Part shown: positions 63,185 through 64,000 of the stretch, one piece after another
Numbering within the stretch: the stretch's first letter is position 1
How the letters are laid out: each line of letters begins with the position of its first letter
DNA from: Verrucomicrobiota bacterium
GTDB taxonomy: Bacteria; Verrucomicrobiota; Verrucomicrobiia; Verrucomicrobiales; Verrucomicrobiaceae
Length of the DNA: 64,000 bases
Direction: 5' to 3'
Assembly: GCA_025360015.1 (NCBI GenBank)
Contig: JANYCZ010000068.1
Coordinates: 1-64,000 of the forward strand
Notes under the pieces: generated by a model
Told to the model about the DNA's origin: nothing
The model's database searches: none
Seen by the model: only the letters and a program-made list of their open reading frames with translations
Position numbers and translations under genes: made by a program

Positions 63185-63639
63185 AACCCTGGACCTTCGC
63201 CAATAGCCTCCTCGACCGTGCCGCAGGCTATGTGCGTGATCCTTTCCTGCTCGGCATGCGGCTCTACTGGGGCTGGCAGTTTTTCCAGACTGGGAAGGGC
63301 AAACTCAGCGACATCAGCGTTCCCACTGCCTTCTTCACTGAACTCGGCATTCCCTTTCCACAGCTCAATGCCTACATGGCCGGTTGCACGGAGTGCTTTG
63401 GCGGCTTGCTGCTTCTCCTCGGACTCTTCTCGCGCGTCACCTGCATTCTCCTCATCTTCACCATGCTCGTCGCGTACGGCACCGCGCACCTTGACGTCGT
63501 TAAAACGATCTGGTCGGACGCCGACTCCTTTGTCTCTGCTCCCCCGTTTCTGTTTCTGCTCACCAGCGTGATCGTCTTCATCTTTGGCCCTGGCAAGTTT
63601 TCCATCGACGAACTCCTGCGGAGACGGAAGGCCGCCTGA
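63181..63639 (+). CDS. DoxX-family membrane protein (BufD-like)
   Basis: This 152-residue protein has four membrane segments (about 22-38, 63-82, 84-100, 116-134). It has the DoxX pattern RLYWGWQFFQTGKGKLSDI, AGCTECFGGLLLLLGLFSR and a short basic C-terminus. DoxX proteins commonly accompany DUF692/DUF2063 pairs, where their role is unsettled (redox or transport). It starts within the stop codon of the DUF2063 gene (ATGA, 63181-63184). Confidence 0.9.
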   Translation: MKPWTFANSLLDRAAGYVRDPFLLGMRLYWGWQFFQTGKGKLSDISVPTAFFTELGIPFPQLNAYMAGCTECFGGLLLLLGLFSRVTCILLIFTMLVAYGTAHLDVVKTIWSDADSFVSAPPFLFLLTSVIVFIFGPGKFSIDELLRRRKAA

Positions 63640-63643
63640 TTTC

Positions 63644-64000
63644 ATGAAACGCGCCATTTTTGTGTGGGTGCTGCTGGCGGGCGTGGGCTTCACTGCCGAG
63701 AAGAAGCCCGCGCCAGCCATTCAATGGGTGGAGTGGAAGGATGACATCTTCACACGTGCCAAGGCGGAGAACCGCCTCGTGCTGCTCGATCTCGGTGCGG
63801 GCTGGTGCCACTGGTGCCATGTCATGGATGAGATCACCTACCAGGACACCGAGGTGGTGCGCCTGATCGGTGCCCGTTATCTCGCCGTGCGGGTGGATCA
63901 GGATCAGCGGCCCGATCTCTCGAACCGCTATGAGGACTATGGCTGGCCTGCGACCATCCTCTTTGCGCCGGATGGCAAGGAACTGGCCAAACGCAGCGGC
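63644..64000 (+). CDS. Exported thioredoxin-like protein, 3' end outside window
   Basis: This frame opens at ATG 63644, four bases after the DoxX stop, and runs off the right edge with 119 codons visible. A signal peptide (FVWVLLAGVGFTAE) is followed by a thioredoxin-like domain with GAGWCHWCHVM (CXXC, positions about 54-57) and YGWPATILFAPDG, in which the cis-Pro segment is recognisable. The CHWCHVM form is shared with DUF255/YyaL-type thioredoxin domains. Its place in the bufferin operon suggests control of precursor thiols or of heme/copper protein thiols in the periplasm. That link is inference. The full length is unknown. Confidence 0.85.
   Translation, partial: MKRAIFVWVLLAGVGFTAEKKPAPAIQWVEWKDDIFTRAKAENRLVLLDLGAGWCHWCHVMDEITYQDTEVVRLIGARYLAVRVDQDQRPDLSNRYEDYGWPATILFAPDGKELAKRSG

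Overview
The window is a GC-rich chromosomal segment that looks like a member of the Verrucomicrobiota, probably a Verrucomicrobiales/Prosthecobacter-like relative. The main signs are several genes of planctomycete/verrucomicrobial type: Tat-exported DUF1501 proteins, PSCyt1-DUF1549-DUF1553 proteins, a giant PVC-type heme-binding 'membrane-bound dehydrogenase', DUF1080 proteins, sulfatases and a PEP-CTERM protein. Genus-level placement is inference. No rRNA, tRNA, CRISPR array, IS element or phage gene was seen.

Layout. 1-409 has no convincing gene. 410-4445 carries a secreted SHD1-domain protein, a strong terminator and mfd. 4446-7341 (minus) is a compact fabG-like / acyl carrier protein / LPG-synthase-like membrane protein / patatin operon, followed by a NanM-like Kelch protein. 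8455-26435 (plus) is a long run of exported degradative genes: two DUF1501, one Big2-DUF1549-DUF1553 protein, a PPC-like protein, a cytochrome/WD40 protein, an SGNH hydrolase, a LamG-like protein, an alpha/beta hydrolase, a 1379-residue DUF1080/heme protein and a sulfatase. 26473-31334 holds an M14/AstE-like peptidase, a lipoprotein hydrolase, and an uncharacterised winged-helix-like plus P-loop ATPase pair. 31392-36691 has a second sulfatase and small exported-enzyme operons. 36723-39829 is recQ and a DUF1186/SEC-C protein. 39913-40600 is gene debris: a frameshifted sialidase facing the tail of a Gfo/Idh/MocA oxidoreductase. An AraC regulator is divergent from a second DUF1549/DUF1501/serine-hydrolase cluster (41572-49465) that contains tandem duplicated BD-FAE-like hydrolases. 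50302-54998 has glpK, a GNAT protein and recG. 55980-60958 has a YacL-type PIN/TRAM protein, a PEP-CTERM trypsin-like protease, an ankyrin-L,D-transpeptidase and mpl.

The right end (61145-64000) is the most interesting part. It is a bufferin/MNIO-type RiPP operon: a signal-peptide-bearing Cys-rich precursor with six regularly spaced cysteines, a DUF692 (MNIO) maturase, a DUF2063 partner, a DoxX membrane protein and the start of an exported thioredoxin-like protein. A long hairpin separates precursor and maturase. The family is known to make metal-binding (copper) peptides from cysteines. The precursor sequence here and its CKG repeats are what deserve study. The second candidate for something undescribed is the winged-helix/ATPase pair at 28218-31334.
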